Shown one piece after another: positions 52,472 to 61,951 of a stretch of 64,000 bases of DNA. The notes beneath the pieces were generated by a model. It made no database searches and was not told the origin of the DNA. It was given only the letters and a program-made list of their open reading frames with translations. The stretch comes from Eubacteriaceae bacterium ES3 (GTDB taxonomy: Bacteria; Bacillota; Clostridia; Eubacteriales; Eubacteriaceae), in the NCBI GenBank assembly GCA_030586155.1, contig CP130741.1, positions 1,916,680 through 1,980,679 of the forward strand. Reading direction: 5' to 3'. Made by a program: the position numbers and the translations under genes. The stretch's first letter is position 1. Every line of letters begins with the position of its first letter.

Positions 52472-53407
52472 TTACACTTCATCAAGCATATTCTCCATCT
52501 GCTGCAAAAAGTCTATAACACTGCAAATAATACTGGATTTTTTACTCATTTTTATATTAAGTGTGTCTATTTTTTCACCAAAAGAATCTACTACCTGAGA
52601 AATCGCCCCAAATCCTTCAGCAGCGCCATTAATCCGATTGCTGGTACTTTCAATCCCGTCAATGATCTGATGACTGAAATTTTTGATGTCAGCAGTACAC
52701 CCTTCCACTTCACTTGTGTTTTGTTTTACATCTTCTACTTTCTTTAGGCTAGCCCTACTGATTGATTTTGAATTGATGATCTCCTTTTTAACATCTTCAA
52801 TACTTTTAAGCATTGCCATTAAATTGTCGTCTATCCCCTCCACCAGATCTTTGGTGGACTTAGACAGCCTTCCCATTTCTTCGGCGACAACCGCAAAAGC
52901 CATTCCAGCACTTCCGGCCCGTTCAGATTCAATTGAAGCGTTAAACGCCAGTAGTTTTGATTGCATCGCAATGCTGTTAATACCATTGGATAGATTTCTG
53001 ATATTTGAAAAATCAGCTTCCAGCCGATTGAAAACATTTGTTATATTATCGAGCTGATCATTTGTTGTATGAATATTTTCAGCCAGTTCATCAACATTAG
53101 ATTCAGTGTGATCAATCACTTCCATCGAATGATCAATAATCTCATTTATCTGATTGGCATAAGACCCAAAATTTTTAAAATCGTCATTGATTTTTCCAGT
53201 CATATCTCCGATATTTGAAATTTGAGAATATGTATCGGCAACATCTTCAAGGTAATCGGATACCTCGATCTCCTCCTGCATCAACTGATCGATTTTTTCT
53301 TCAATATGTTGAACGCCGAACTGCAGACTTGAACAGGTTTTATTTAAATTCTCAGCCCTCAGATCGCCTTCACTGTTGTTATCTCTTTGTAAGAATTCCT
53401 TGTTCAT
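52472..53407 (-). CDS. Soluble methyl-accepting chemotaxis protein
   Basis: 311 residues, no membrane helix and no HAMP domain. The signalling tip is near SIAMQSKLLAFNASIESERAGSAGMAFAVVAEEMGRLS, a variant of the usual [15 protein letters not shown]. It has long coiled-coil helices before and after. It follows the FIST gene by 12 nt, so FIST probably supplies the sensing part. I chose the ATG at 53407, nine bases after AGGAG; an ATG at 53416 is also open. Confidence 0.85.
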   Translation of the reverse strand: MNKEFLQRDNNSEGDLRAENLNKTCSSLQFGVQHIEEKIDQLMQEEIEVSDYLEDVADTYSQISNIGDMTGKINDDFKNFGSYANQINEIIDHSMEVIDHTESNVDELAENIHTTNDQLDNITNVFNRLEADFSNIRNLSNGINSIAMQSKLLAFNASIESERAGSAGMAFAVVAEEMGRLSKSTKDLVEGIDDNLMAMLKSIEDVKKEIINSKSISRASLKKVEDVKQNTSEVEGCTADIKNFSHQIIDGIESTSNRINGAAEGFGAISQVVDSFGEKIDTLNIKMSKKSSIICSVIDFLQQMENMLDEV

Positions 53408-53419
53408 TAATTTCATCTC

Positions 53420-54520
53420 CTACTCAAATACTGCCAAAATCATGGTCTGATTAAAATGCTGCTCTCTCAGCTGCTCCCCATATCCCGAGAATCCTACATA
53501 ATTGCCAACGGTATTCCCTACTATTTTAGCAAATTCATTGAGAAACCCTTCTGACTCAAATAACATTGAACGAGCCAGACAGTTGACCATCAAGGTCAAT
53601 GAGGGTTTTGGGCAATCATTTTTAACCTGTTCAAGGGTTTTTCTAATTACTGCCCGATAATCGTCTGGTTCTAAAAGCACAATCTGTGAATTATTATAGA
53701 TTCTTGCGTGATATTCCATCGCTCTTCCATCGACTACCTGATTATTGGCAACTATAAACATCTCATTTCCAATAATTCTTCCTAAAGGATATTTATCCAG
53801 TAGCCCTGGCATTTCTCTAACACTGACTCCCAAGGCATCGGCCATCACATTTGCAGCCGGCTTCTGATTATATTCTCTCACGACTCGACTTCTTACATCA
53901 ACCGAGGTGGATTTAAAGGAATGCTTTGTCGGCTTATAGATATTTTCCCGATAAAATCTTATTTTTCCACCCTGATTTTCTATCATTACAAATACAGAAG
54001 CATCCTGATAAGTTATCCCGTTTAAGGCTATCATTGTTTCTTCAGCATTACCATGATCACCAGATGATCCGCCGAATACCGGAATTTTCTTTTTTACCAA
54101 AACTGCGTTCAGAGTTGATAACACCAGTTCTTCACAGCGAATCAAAGCACTGGAAAATTCCAGACAAAAGGTATTTTCTGGCCGGTTAAAGTCTCTGGAT
54201 GCCGCTTCAACTCGGCTAAAATTTTTTAGCGGATATTTATCAGCATTCTCAAGTATACCGGCCTTACAGCGAATACCATCTTCAAAACCAATTATCATCA
54301 ATGTTTCCTTATAAGCACCGTCTTTGCAAAATGCGGCAAAAGTGGTTGCGCCCATGGTAATCGCTTCCGGAAACTGCTCACTAATGCGTTTGGTATACTC
54401 AGGGAAATCCTCAACCCCCGAGAAATAGAGTACAAGCTTAGGATGACGTAGTTCTCTGCAAGCTTCACTGAGTGCAAGCTCCGGTTGAGAATTGTTGCTA
54501 AAACCTATTCGATAATTCAT
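53420..54520 (-). CDS. FIST domain sensor protein
   Basis: 366 residues containing FIST N and FIST C domains. Features are LVLYFSGVEDFPEYTKRISEQFP, MGATTFAAFCKDG, VPVFGGSSGDHG, SVREMPGLLDKYPLGRII and NCLARSMLFESEGFLNEF, GNYVGFSGYGE. FIST domains are thought to sense small ligands, often amino acids, in signal transduction. No membrane helix is seen. Co-transcribed with the soluble chemoreceptor, it likely feeds a cytoplasmic chemosensory signal. Confidence 0.88.
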   Translation of the reverse strand: MNYRIGFSNNSQPELALSEACRELRHPKLVLYFSGVEDFPEYTKRISEQFPEAITMGATTFAAFCKDGAYKETLMIIGFEDGIRCKAGILENADKYPLKNFSRVEAASRDFNRPENTFCLEFSSALIRCEELVLSTLNAVLVKKKIPVFGGSSGDHGNAEETMIALNGITYQDASVFVMIENQGGKIRFYRENIYKPTKHSFKSTSVDVRSRVVREYNQKPAANVMADALGVSVREMPGLLDKYPLGRIIGNEMFIVANNQVVDGRAMEYHARIYNNSQIVLLEPDDYRAVIRKTLEQVKNDCPKPSLTLMVNCLARSMLFESEGFLNEFAKIVGNTVGNYVGFSGYGEQLREQHFNQTMILAVFE

Positions 54521-54631
54521 ATAATGTTCCTTTCGCCTTGATTCTGTTCCATTTAAGTATTTTTATTAGTATACTATAAAGATCAAGTGAAAAAAACCGT
54601 AATATTGTAAAGTTTTTGGTTTAAATAAATA

Positions 54632-54657
54632 CAAAAGCAGGTGATTGCTCACCTGCT
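54632..54657 (-). terminator. Terminator after the P-type ATPase
   Basis: Minus strand: AGCAGGTG, loop AGCAAT, CACCTGCT (54657-54636), then TTTTG. Confidence 0.85.
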
Positions 54658-54667
54658 GTATAAATCA

Positions 54668-57328
54668 TTATTGGAAAAATTTCCTGCGAATCATGCCACC
54701 GAACAGTTTTGTCAGCTCTACTATTACAATCGGCATAAGTGATGCAATAACAACGATCAGCCATTGTGTTGCATTTAAACTGACAACATCAAAAATCGGC
54801 TGAGCTGCCGGTATCAGGATTACTGCTAACTGCAGCACCAGTGATATCCCAATTGCCCCCCATAAATATGGATTTGAAAACAAATCCGGTCCAAAAATTG
54901 ATTTTTTTTCTGAACGAACATTGATCACATGTGCCAACTGCGAAAGCCCAAGTACTGCAAAGCACATAGTTCTGGCAACATCAATTCCATATGATAAAAG
55001 ATCCATCTCAAAGACAAACAGCGAAATAACTGCCAGTATCACACCCTGATAAATGATGCGTCCACCCAGTCCATGAGAAAAAATACTTTCTGTTAACCTT
55101 CTTGGTTTTTCATTCATAATTTTAGATTCTTTTTTCTCTACCCCCAGGGCTAAGGCCGGAAGGCTATCGGTAATCAAGTTAATCCATAAAATATGAACCG
55201 GTAAAAGCGGCTGCATCCAGCCCACCAATGAAGCAGTAAACAGAATCAGAATTTCTGCAATGTTGCAGGACAATAGAAAATGAATTGCCTTTCGGATATT
55301 GGCATAGATCCCTCTACCTTCCTCGACTGCGGTAACAATGGTTGAAAAGTTATCATCTGTCAAAATCATTTCAGCTGCTTCTTTTGAGACATCCGTCCCA
55401 GTGATTCCCATTGCACATCCAATATTGGCTTTTTTAAGAGCAGGCGCATCATTAACACCATCTCCTGTCATCGCCACTACTTCACCTTTTCGCTGCCAGG
55501 CATCTACTATTCGAACCTTGTGTTCAGGGGCTACACGGGCATAAACAGCAATATTTTCGATTTTCTGATCAAGTTCTTCATCGCTCATCTTCGATAATTC
55601 AATACCGGTAAAGGCCAGGCTCTTTTTCTCAAAAATCCCCAATTCTTTTGCTATAGCAACCGCTGTATTCTTATGATCACCGGTTATCATTACTGTTCTG
55701 ATGCCGGCTTTTTTACACTTTTTAATCGAATCCTTAACTTCCTCACGAGGCGGGTCAATCATCCCGGTCAGGCCGCAAAATATCAGATTGTCTTCAAGAT
55801 TTTCGGTGTTTACTTCGGGCATTTCATCAAATTTCTTATAGCCATAGGCAATAACCCGATAAGCCTGATCAGATAAATGATTATTCTCAGCCTGAAGTTT
55901 TTCATTAACCGCTTCATTACATTCAATTATTGTTTCACCAGAAAAGATATGGGAACTTCGATTTAAAATAATATCCGGCGCGCCCTTGGTAAAACTGTAA
56001 TAGGCGTCACCGATCTGGTGAACAGTGGTCATTAATTTTCGGTCGGAATCAAAGGGTAGTTCACCTACTCTTTGATGTTTTTCTTCCTGGCTGGATTTCT
56101 GGTAATTATAACGATTAGCCAGAGCGATCATCGCGACTTCCGTGGGATCTCCAATTTCCTGAGTGCCAGTCTTACTTTCTACAATATTTGAGTCATTACA
56201 CAATAAACCAATTTCAACAACCAGCTTCTGTGCCGGACTCAAGGAATCCTTAGTCAGATTATTGACATCAGTAATCTGGTCATCAGCAAATATTTTTTCA
56301 ATGGTCATCTTGTTCTGGGTTAGTGTTCCTGTTTTATCAGAACATATAACTGAAGCACAACCCAAAGTTTCCACTGCTGGCAGTTTTCTGATAATAGCAT
56401 GTTTGGAAACCAGTCGCTGCACTCCTATCGCCAAAACGACTGTTACAATCGCTGGTAATCCTTCTGGGATTGCAGCAACCGCCAGGCTGATTGCAGTCAT
56501 AAATAACAGGAGTGGATCTCCACCTCTAACCATACCAATGCCGAAGACCAATGCACAGGCAATAAGTGCTCCGATTGCCAGCGTTTTTCCCAGCTCTTCC
56601 AGTTTTTTCTGAAGCGGTGTCTGCAGTGATTTCGTTCCCTGAATCATCCCGGCAATTTTTCCTATTTCAGTTTTCATTCCAGTTGCCGTAACAATAAAAC
56701 GACCACGCCCATAATTAACCAGGCTACTGGAATAAACTGAGTTTACCCGATCTCCCAAGGGTGTATCAGGATCCGAAATATCGATCAGTTCCTTTTCGAC
56801 AGGAACTGATTCTCCAGTCAGTGATGACTCAGTAATTTTTAATGAGGCTGCATCAATTAAGCGACCATCTGCAGGAACTATATCACCGGCATCAAGAAAA
56901 ACAATATCACCTGGAACCAGGTCTTCCGATTTAACGACCTTTTGTTCGCCATTACGAAAAACTTTAGCTTCCGGAATCGTCATCTGCTTTAATGCTTCCA
57001 TAGAGCTTTCGGCTTTTTTCTCCTGGATAGCACCAATCAGAGCATTAACAATCACAATTATTATAATCAGGATTGCATCGCTTAATTCACCTACAAATCC
57101 AGAAACAATTGCTGCAACCAGCAAAACAATGATCAGGAAATCTTTAAACTGGGACAAAAACATCTCAATAAATGTTCGACGTTTTCCTTCATTCAGTTTG
57201 TTGACACCAAACTCTTGCTGCCGTTTTTTAACGTCATCAGAATCCAGACCTTTTGTCTGATCCACCTCATAAACTTTTTCTAATTCCTCACTGGCAATTA
57301 GAAAACTTTCCTCTTTGTTCAAATGCAC
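54668..57328 (-). CDS. P-type cation ATPase (Ca2+/Mn2+ type)
   Basis: 886 residues of the P-type IIA (SERCA/PMCA-like) group: actuator loop LTGESVPVEK, phosphorylation site CSDKTGTLTQNK (Asp near 331), nucleotide-binding KGAPD and hinge TGDGVNDAPALKKANIGCAMG, with about ten membrane helices. Group IIA enzymes are annotated as calcium pumps. The gene sits behind a yybP-ykoY riboswitch, which senses Mn2+ and in Lactococcus controls the related ATPase YoaB. A manganese exporter is therefore more likely than a calcium pump (inference). A long repeat-rich leader separates the riboswitch and start codon. Confidence 0.9.
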   Translation of the reverse strand: MHLNKEESFLIASEELEKVYEVDQTKGLDSDDVKKRQQEFGVNKLNEGKRRTFIEMFLSQFKDFLIIVLLVAAIVSGFVGELSDAILIIIIVIVNALIGAIQEKKAESSMEALKQMTIPEAKVFRNGEQKVVKSEDLVPGDIVFLDAGDIVPADGRLIDAASLKITESSLTGESVPVEKELIDISDPDTPLGDRVNSVYSSSLVNYGRGRFIVTATGMKTEIGKIAGMIQGTKSLQTPLQKKLEELGKTLAIGALIACALVFGIGMVRGGDPLLLFMTAISLAVAAIPEGLPAIVTVVLAIGVQRLVSKHAIIRKLPAVETLGCASVICSDKTGTLTQNKMTIEKIFADDQITDVNNLTKDSLSPAQKLVVEIGLLCNDSNIVESKTGTQEIGDPTEVAMIALANRYNYQKSSQEEKHQRVGELPFDSDRKLMTTVHQIGDAYYSFTKGAPDIILNRSSHIFSGETIIECNEAVNEKLQAENNHLSDQAYRVIAYGYKKFDEMPEVNTENLEDNLIFCGLTGMIDPPREEVKDSIKKCKKAGIRTVMITGDHKNTAVAIAKELGIFEKKSLAFTGIELSKMSDEELDQKIENIAVYARVAPEHKVRIVDAWQRKGEVVAMTGDGVNDAPALKKANIGCAMGITGTDVSKEAAEMILTDDNFSTIVTAVEEGRGIYANIRKAIHFLLSCNIAEILILFTASLVGWMQPLLPVHILWINLITDSLPALALGVEKKESKIMNEKPRRLTESIFSHGLGGRIIYQGVILAVISLFVFEMDLLSYGIDVARTMCFAVLGLSQLAHVINVRSEKKSIFGPDLFSNPYLWGAIGISLVLQLAVILIPAAQPIFDVVSLNATQWLIVVIASLMPIVIVELTKLFGGMIRRKFFQ

Positions 57329-57340
57329 CCTCCTCTTTCA

Positions 57341-57354
57341 TCCGGCTTACGCCG
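57341..57354. repeat. Short perfect hairpin in the ATPase leader
   Basis: CCGGC-TTAC-GCCGG just upstream of the ATPase start codon. It is in the transcribed leader and may be an isolated member of the GC-rich repeat family downstream of the riboswitch. Confidence 0.4.
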
Positions 57355-57422
57355 GTTTACCACCAAATGAATTGAATAAACTATTACAATAAGTCATAGA
57401 CGCGTTTGTGAAAAATGTTGCC

Positions 57423-57706
57423 AGGCATTCGTCAGTGCTAATGCGCCGACTCATCGCGGGCTTCGCCGTATGCTTTAAGCCGGGTACTCGTCGGTGCTGA
57501 CACACCGACTCATCACGGGCTTCGCCGTTTGTCTTAAGCCGGGCACGAGTTGGTGCTGACGCACCAACTCGTCGCGGGCTTCGCCGTTTGTCTTAAGCCG
57601 GGCACGAGTTGGTGCTGACGCACCAACTCGTCGCGGGCTTCGCCGTTTGTCTTAAGCCGGGCACGAGTTGGTGCTGACGCACCAACTCGTCGCGGGCTTC
57701 GCCCGC
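57423..57706. repeat. Five tandem copies of a 59-bp hairpin-forming repeat
   Basis: Copies begin at 57423, 57482, 57541, 57600 and 57659. Copies 3 and 4 are identical, and copy 5 is identical until it diverges near 57704. Each has a 12-bp stem (ACGAGTTGGTGC and GCACCAACTCGT, loop TGAC in copies 3-5) followed by CGCGGGCTTCGCCG and CTTAAGCC. Copy 2 has GTCGGTG/CACCGAC in place of GTTGGTG/CACCAAC, a compensatory change. Copies 1 and 2 are less alike. It is in the leader of the ATPase transcript. Confidence 0.93.
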
Positions 57707-57707
57707 C

Positions 57708-57772
57708 GCAGGTGTGTGTTTTAATTCCGTCTTGAAAGCGAGCTTTCATCCTGAATTAAAACACACACCTGC
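57708..57772. repeat. 19-bp perfect inverted repeat with nested hairpin
   Basis: GCAGGTGTGTGTTTTAATT (57708-57726) and its exact reverse complement (57754-57772) enclose a 27-base loop that holds GAAAGC-GA-GCTTTC (57734-57747). It directly follows the 59-bp repeats. Structure alone does not show whether it is a terminator-like leader element or a miniature mobile element. Confidence 0.85.
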
Positions 57773-57792
57773 GCCCGGCTTCATTTTTCGCG

Positions 57793-57840
57793 CAAAAAAA
57801 CCTTTACCCCCACAGAGATGGTTACTGTGGAAATAAAGGT
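57793..57840 (-). terminator. Terminator of the Mn2+ riboswitch
   Basis: Minus strand: ACCTTTA...CCACAG, loop, CTGTGG...TAAAGGT followed by seven T. The 5' arm ACCTTTA (57840-57834) is also the 3' strand of the aptamer P1 helix (GACCTTTA). The two structures exclude each other, so metal binding should disrupt the terminator and switch the ATPase on. Confidence 0.85.
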
Positions 57841-57940
57841 CTGACTCCAAGATTACTTGTTATTTAGCCGGGGTAATTGGTTATTACCCGTATTGACGAC
57901 TAAACAAATCCTTTCGGTGAGCTACTCCCCTTTAGGTTTA
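57834..57940 (-). promoter_or_regulatory. yybP-ykoY (manganese) riboswitch
   Basis: Minus strand: AAAGGGGAGTAGC (57933-57921), then GTCGTCAATACG, a GGTAAT...ATTACC stem, CCGGCTAAATAAC and GACCTTTA. These are the conserved blocks of the yybP-ykoY family as known from Lactococcus yoaB (GTCGTCAAT, CCGGCTTTGTTGAC). P1 pairs AAAGG with CCTTT. It lies upstream of a P-type ATPase, as in that known case. -10 box TATAAT at 57958-57953. Confidence 0.92.
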
Positions 57941-57995
57941 TTCTTTATGTGAATTATATTAACATATTTTATAGATTTAAAAAAGTCATTTTTGA

Positions 57996-60644
57996 TTAAA
58001 CTTTAAAATAATTAAGTCGTTCCTGAACTTTTTCCATTGTTTCTTCATACTGTCGTTTCTTTTCACGTTCAGCTTCTACTACTTTTTCCGGAGCTTTATC
58101 TGTAAAGCCTTTATTTGAGAGTTTCTGGTTGACACGGTCAATCTCTTTTTGAAGTTTAGACGCTTCTGCTTCCAGTCGGGCTATTTCTTTTTCTTTATCA
58201 ACCAGTTCATCAAGATCAATAAAGATCTCCAGATCATTAACAACAGCTGACACATAATTTTCTTTAACATCTGATTTTTCGATGGCTTTAATATCAGAAA
58301 CTGAAGCCAGTTTCATTAAATAATCCAAAGAATTTTCCATCAGTTTTGTCGTTTCATCTCGATCTGAAATAAACAAAAGCTGTGATTTTTTGGAATTAGG
58401 TACATCCATCTCTGCCCGGATATTTCTGATACTTCTGATTACATCCATTAAGAAGATAACTTCCTTTTCGTCCTCAGGATAGCTTTTTTCAGCTTTTTCA
58501 TGTGGCCATTGAGCAATAATAATATCGCCTTGAGTACCTGGTAAATAGCTGTTTATTTCTTCCGTAATAAATGGTGTGAAAGGATGTAACAAACGTAAGA
58601 TCCCATCAAGTACTTCATGCAGCGTAACCTGAGCCGCTGTCTTAGATGGTGAATCCTCACTGTATAATCTTGGTTTTACCAGTTCAATATACCAATCACA
58701 GTATTCGTTCCACGCAAAATCGTAGATTTTTGAGGCCGCAATCCCCAGCTCATATTTTTCCATATTATGGTTAACTTCAGAAATAAGATTATTAAGTCTG
58801 CTGATAATCCATCGATCGGTATTTTCAAGATTATCTTCTGCCACCGATTTTTGATCCATGATATTCTCATCCAGATTCATCAGCACAAAGCGGGCTGCAT
58901 TCCAGATTTTATTTAAGAAGTTACGGCTGGACTCCATTTTGTCATCCTGCCATCTGATATCATTACCGGCTGAATTTCCGGTAATAATTGTAAAACGTAA
59001 GGCATCAGCGCTATAATCAGCAATCAGTTCAAGTGGATCAATTCCGTTACCCAAAGACTTACTCATCTTACGTCCCTGAGAATCCCGTACCAATCCATGG
59101 ATATAAACATCCTTGAAAGGCGTTTCTTTCATCTCAAAGAGTCCCATAAAGATCATTCGGGCAACCCAGAAGAAAATAATGTCGTAGCCGGTCACTAGAA
59201 CTGATGTCGGATAATGTTTTTTCAGGTCTTCAGTATTCTCAGGCCATCCTAATGTCGAAAACGGCCACAAACCTGATGAAAACCAGGTATCTAAAACATC
59301 TTCATCCTGATTGAAAGTGTCATTGCCACAATGCGGGCATTTAGTCGGTGCTTCTTTAGCGACAACCATTTCGCCACATTTTGTACAGTAATAAGCTGGA
59401 ATCCGGTGTCCCCACCATAATTGTCTTGAAATACACCAATCGCGAATATTCTCCAGCCAATTGTAATATATTTTACTAAACCGATCCGGTACAAATTCTG
59501 TATCACGATTTCGAACAGCTTCAAGCGCCGGTAATGCCAGATCTTCCATTTTAACAAACCACTGTTCCGAGGTCATTGTTTCAACAGTTGTCGAACATCT
59601 GTAACACTCGCCAACATTATGCTCATGGTCCTCAATACGTTCCAGCAGTCCTAATTCTTCCAGATCTTTTACAACCGCTTTACGGCACTCATAACGATCC
59701 ATACCAGCATATTTTCCAGCCAGTTCGTTCATGGTTCCATCGTCGTTCATAACCCGAATCTGCTCCAGATTGTGACGAAGACCAACTTCATAATCGTTGG
59801 GATCATGGGCAGGAGTCATTTTAACCACACCAGTACCAAATTCCATATCTACATAAGCATCGGCTACAATAGGAATCTCCTTATCAAGAAGCGGTAAAAT
59901 TATTGTTTTACCAACTAAATGAGCATAACGTTCATCTTCGGGATTAACTGCAACCCCAGAGTCACCAAGCATTGTTTCCGGTCGAGTGGTTGCAACCACC
60001 AGATAGCCTTCGCCTTCTGCTAATGGATACCGAATATGCCAGAGATTTCCCTGTCTGGTTTCATACTCTACTTCTGCTTCCGAGAGTGCGGTTTTACAAT
60101 CCGGACACCAGTTGATAATTCTGCGGCCTTTATAAATCAGCCCTTTTTCATAGAGGTTTACAAAAGCTTCATTAACTGCTTTTGAGCATCCTTCATCCAT
60201 GGTAAACCGTTCGCGGCTCCAGTCGCAAGACGCTCCCAGCTCTTTTAGCTGATTGGTTATTCTACTTTTATAAGTCAGAGCCCAATCCCAGGCGCGTTCA
60301 AGAAAAGCCTCACGACCAATATCCATTTTTGTTTTGCCTTCATCCTCACGAAGCTTGTCTACAACCTTTACCTCTGTAGCGATACTGGCATGATCGGTAC
60401 CAGGAAGCCATAGTGCTGCATAACCGTCCATTCGCTTATAACGGGTTAAAACGTCCTGTAATGTTCCGTCAAAAGCATGGCCCATATGAAGCTGTCCGGT
60501 AATATTGGGAGGCGGCATTACGATAGTGAAAGGTTTTCCCTCTGGATGTACTTCCGGTTTAAAGTATCCCTTCTCCTGCCATTTCTGATATGTTTTTTTT
60601 TCAACCTCTTTCGGGCTGTACGTTTTTGACATTTCTTTTTTCAT
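57996..60644 (-). CDS. valS: Valyl-tRNA synthetase
   Basis: 882 residues, class I synthetase: [14 protein letters not shown] holds HMGH (53-56), and [11 protein letters not shown] near 526 is KMSKS. The editing domain and the C-terminal coiled coil (about 815-882, [25 protein letters not shown]) are present. It charges tRNA-Val. It is 2 nt from the glycosyltransferase gene, so they may share a transcript. The Mn2+ riboswitch follows downstream. Confidence 0.96.
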   Translation of the reverse strand: MKKEMSKTYSPKEVEKKTYQKWQEKGYFKPEVHPEGKPFTIVMPPPNITGQLHMGHAFDGTLQDVLTRYKRMDGYAALWLPGTDHASIATEVKVVDKLREDEGKTKMDIGREAFLERAWDWALTYKSRITNQLKELGASCDWSRERFTMDEGCSKAVNEAFVNLYEKGLIYKGRRIINWCPDCKTALSEAEVEYETRQGNLWHIRYPLAEGEGYLVVATTRPETMLGDSGVAVNPEDERYAHLVGKTIILPLLDKEIPIVADAYVDMEFGTGVVKMTPAHDPNDYEVGLRHNLEQIRVMNDDGTMNELAGKYAGMDRYECRKAVVKDLEELGLLERIEDHEHNVGECYRCSTTVETMTSEQWFVKMEDLALPALEAVRNRDTEFVPDRFSKIYYNWLENIRDWCISRQLWWGHRIPAYYCTKCGEMVVAKEAPTKCPHCGNDTFNQDEDVLDTWFSSGLWPFSTLGWPENTEDLKKHYPTSVLVTGYDIIFFWVARMIFMGLFEMKETPFKDVYIHGLVRDSQGRKMSKSLGNGIDPLELIADYSADALRFTIITGNSAGNDIRWQDDKMESSRNFLNKIWNAARFVLMNLDENIMDQKSVAEDNLENTDRWIISRLNNLISEVNHNMEKYELGIAASKIYDFAWNEYCDWYIELVKPRLYSEDSPSKTAAQVTLHEVLDGILRLLHPFTPFITEEINSYLPGTQGDIIIAQWPHEKAEKSYPEDEKEVIFLMDVIRSIRNIRAEMDVPNSKKSQLLFISDRDETTKLMENSLDYLMKLASVSDIKAIEKSDVKENYVSAVVNDLEIFIDLDELVDKEKEIARLEAEASKLQKEIDRVNQKLSNKGFTDKAPEKVVEAEREKKRQYEETMEKVQERLNYFKV

Positions 60645-60646
60645 TT

Positions 60647-61786
60647 TTACTCACCTGCTGATTTCCTGTTTTTGTTGCTGATGAGGCTTTCACATAATTC
60701 CACGGTTTTTTCCATTGAGCGATTTAAAGCCTCTTCAGACATATTTTCTGACATATTTTTGATGATATATTTGTTCTCAAACAGGAAATTGACCGTATCA
60801 GTCAAATCCTTTATTTTATCTACTTTTATTGCCATTCCACCGTCGACCAGATAATCAGCATTTTCCTCTTCCTGACCGGGATAATAATAAGGAATGATCA
60901 TTGGAATATTTTTTACAATTGCTTCGGTTGTTGTCAGTCCACCGGGTTTTGAAATAATTGCATCTGACTCATCCATCAGTTCTGATACATTTTCTACAAA
61001 GCCAAATATTTCGACAGCTTTTCCATCCGAATTTCTGGCTTTATTTAAAATCTGCATTTCTTTTTCAATCCGTCTGTTATTACCACAAACCGCTATAATT
61101 TTAATATTTTCCTTGACTTTAAGCAGGGCTAGAAATGCTTTTTCCATCTGTCTGCTGCCCAAACTTCCAGCCATTAAAAGAACCGTACCAGCCAGAGCAG
61201 ATTCTGACTTCTTTGGTTCCAGATGATTATTAGTTAAAAAAGCCTGGCGCACCGGGATTCCATAAGCATAGATAATATCCGGACTGACCCCTTTTTCAAT
61301 CATTGTGTTTTTGGTATACTCACTGCCTACCACATAGGCATCAATCATTCTCTGTATATATAGGGTATGAATCTTATAATCAGTAACCACTGACAGAACC
61401 GGTATATCAAAAGCACCATGCTCTTTAATGGTCCCTAACACATTTGTAACAAAAGGATGGGTAGAAATTATAAGATCAGGATTGCCTTTTTGAACCATTG
61501 GTACAATGTCAGGGTTCATAATTCGGGTCAGAACATGGAACATTCCCTGCTGAAACCGGTTCATATGATTAAACTGATTATACATCTGTTCATATAATTT
61601 CGGAGCTGTTGCTACCATTTGCTGGTATCCTTTTGAAATCAACCGATCCAGAGTCACACTGGTCTCTTTAAAGGCATCAAATATTTCTGTCTCCAATCCT
61701 GCATTATCCAGGGATTCTTTCAAAGAATGGGCTGCCAGGTTATGGCCGGCCCCAGTCGAAGCTGAAAATATATAAATCTTCGCCAT
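60647..61786 (-). CDS. MGDG-synthase-type glycosyltransferase
   Basis: 379 residues. Monogalactosyldiacylglycerol synthase/UgtP family: [19 protein letters not shown] at the N-terminus, [12 protein letters not shown], and the donor-site block [35 protein letters not shown]. It likely transfers glucose or galactose from UDP-sugar to a lipid (diacylglycerol) at the inner membrane face. It starts just after a small membrane protein and ends 2 nt before valS. Confidence 0.88.
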   Translation of the reverse strand: MAKIYIFSASTGAGHNLAAHSLKESLDNAGLETEIFDAFKETSVTLDRLISKGYQQMVATAPKLYEQMYNQFNHMNRFQQGMFHVLTRIMNPDIVPMVQKGNPDLIISTHPFVTNVLGTIKEHGAFDIPVLSVVTDYKIHTLYIQRMIDAYVVGSEYTKNTMIEKGVSPDIIYAYGIPVRQAFLTNNHLEPKKSESALAGTVLLMAGSLGSRQMEKAFLALLKVKENIKIIAVCGNNRRIEKEMQILNKARNSDGKAVEIFGFVENVSELMDESDAIISKPGGLTTTEAIVKNIPMIIPYYYPGQEEENADYLVDGGMAIKVDKIKDLTDTVNFLFENKYIIKNMSENMSEEALNRSMEKTVELCESLISNKNRKSAGE

Positions 61787-61794
61787 AAGTCAGC

Positions 61795-61950
61795 CTAGTT
61801 ATCAAATTCTCTGGAGAACCGATAATTAACACGTACCAGTTTTCCACCGACTTCTTTTTCCTGTCTCTTTTCCACAAAATAAAAACCGCCAAAGACCATC
61901 AACATGGCTGCTGCCACAACCGAGGATCCCATTAGTATTCTTTTTAACAT
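61795..61950 (-). CDS. Small single-span membrane protein
   Basis: 51 residues: MLKRILMGSSVVAAAMLMVFGGFYFVEK is one hydrophobic helix, followed by a short charged tail (RQEKEVGGKLVRVNYRFSREFDN). The ATG at 61950 follows GGAGG and overlaps none of proB. Location between proB and the glycosyltransferase suggests one operon. No function can be assigned. Confidence 0.65.
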   Translation of the reverse strand: MLKRILMGSSVVAAAMLMVFGGFYFVEKRQEKEVGGKLVRVNYRFSREFDN

Positions 61951-61951
61951 C

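Noticed and set aside
52201-52472. c-di-GMP riboswitch upstream of the GH3/HD-GYP operon
   Set aside because: A GCAAACC and GCCTC motif caught my eye because of the HD-GYP gene, but the order and conserved bases of GEMM-I/II aptamers are not there.
57423-57706. CRISPR-like array
   Set aside because: The whole 59-bp unit is repeated, not a repeat with varied spacers, and no cas genes are present.
57534-57749. 71-residue ORF across the tandem repeats
   Set aside because: Its translation just repeats the 59-bp unit in frame (the repeat plus stem reads through); no ribosome-binding site or known protein.
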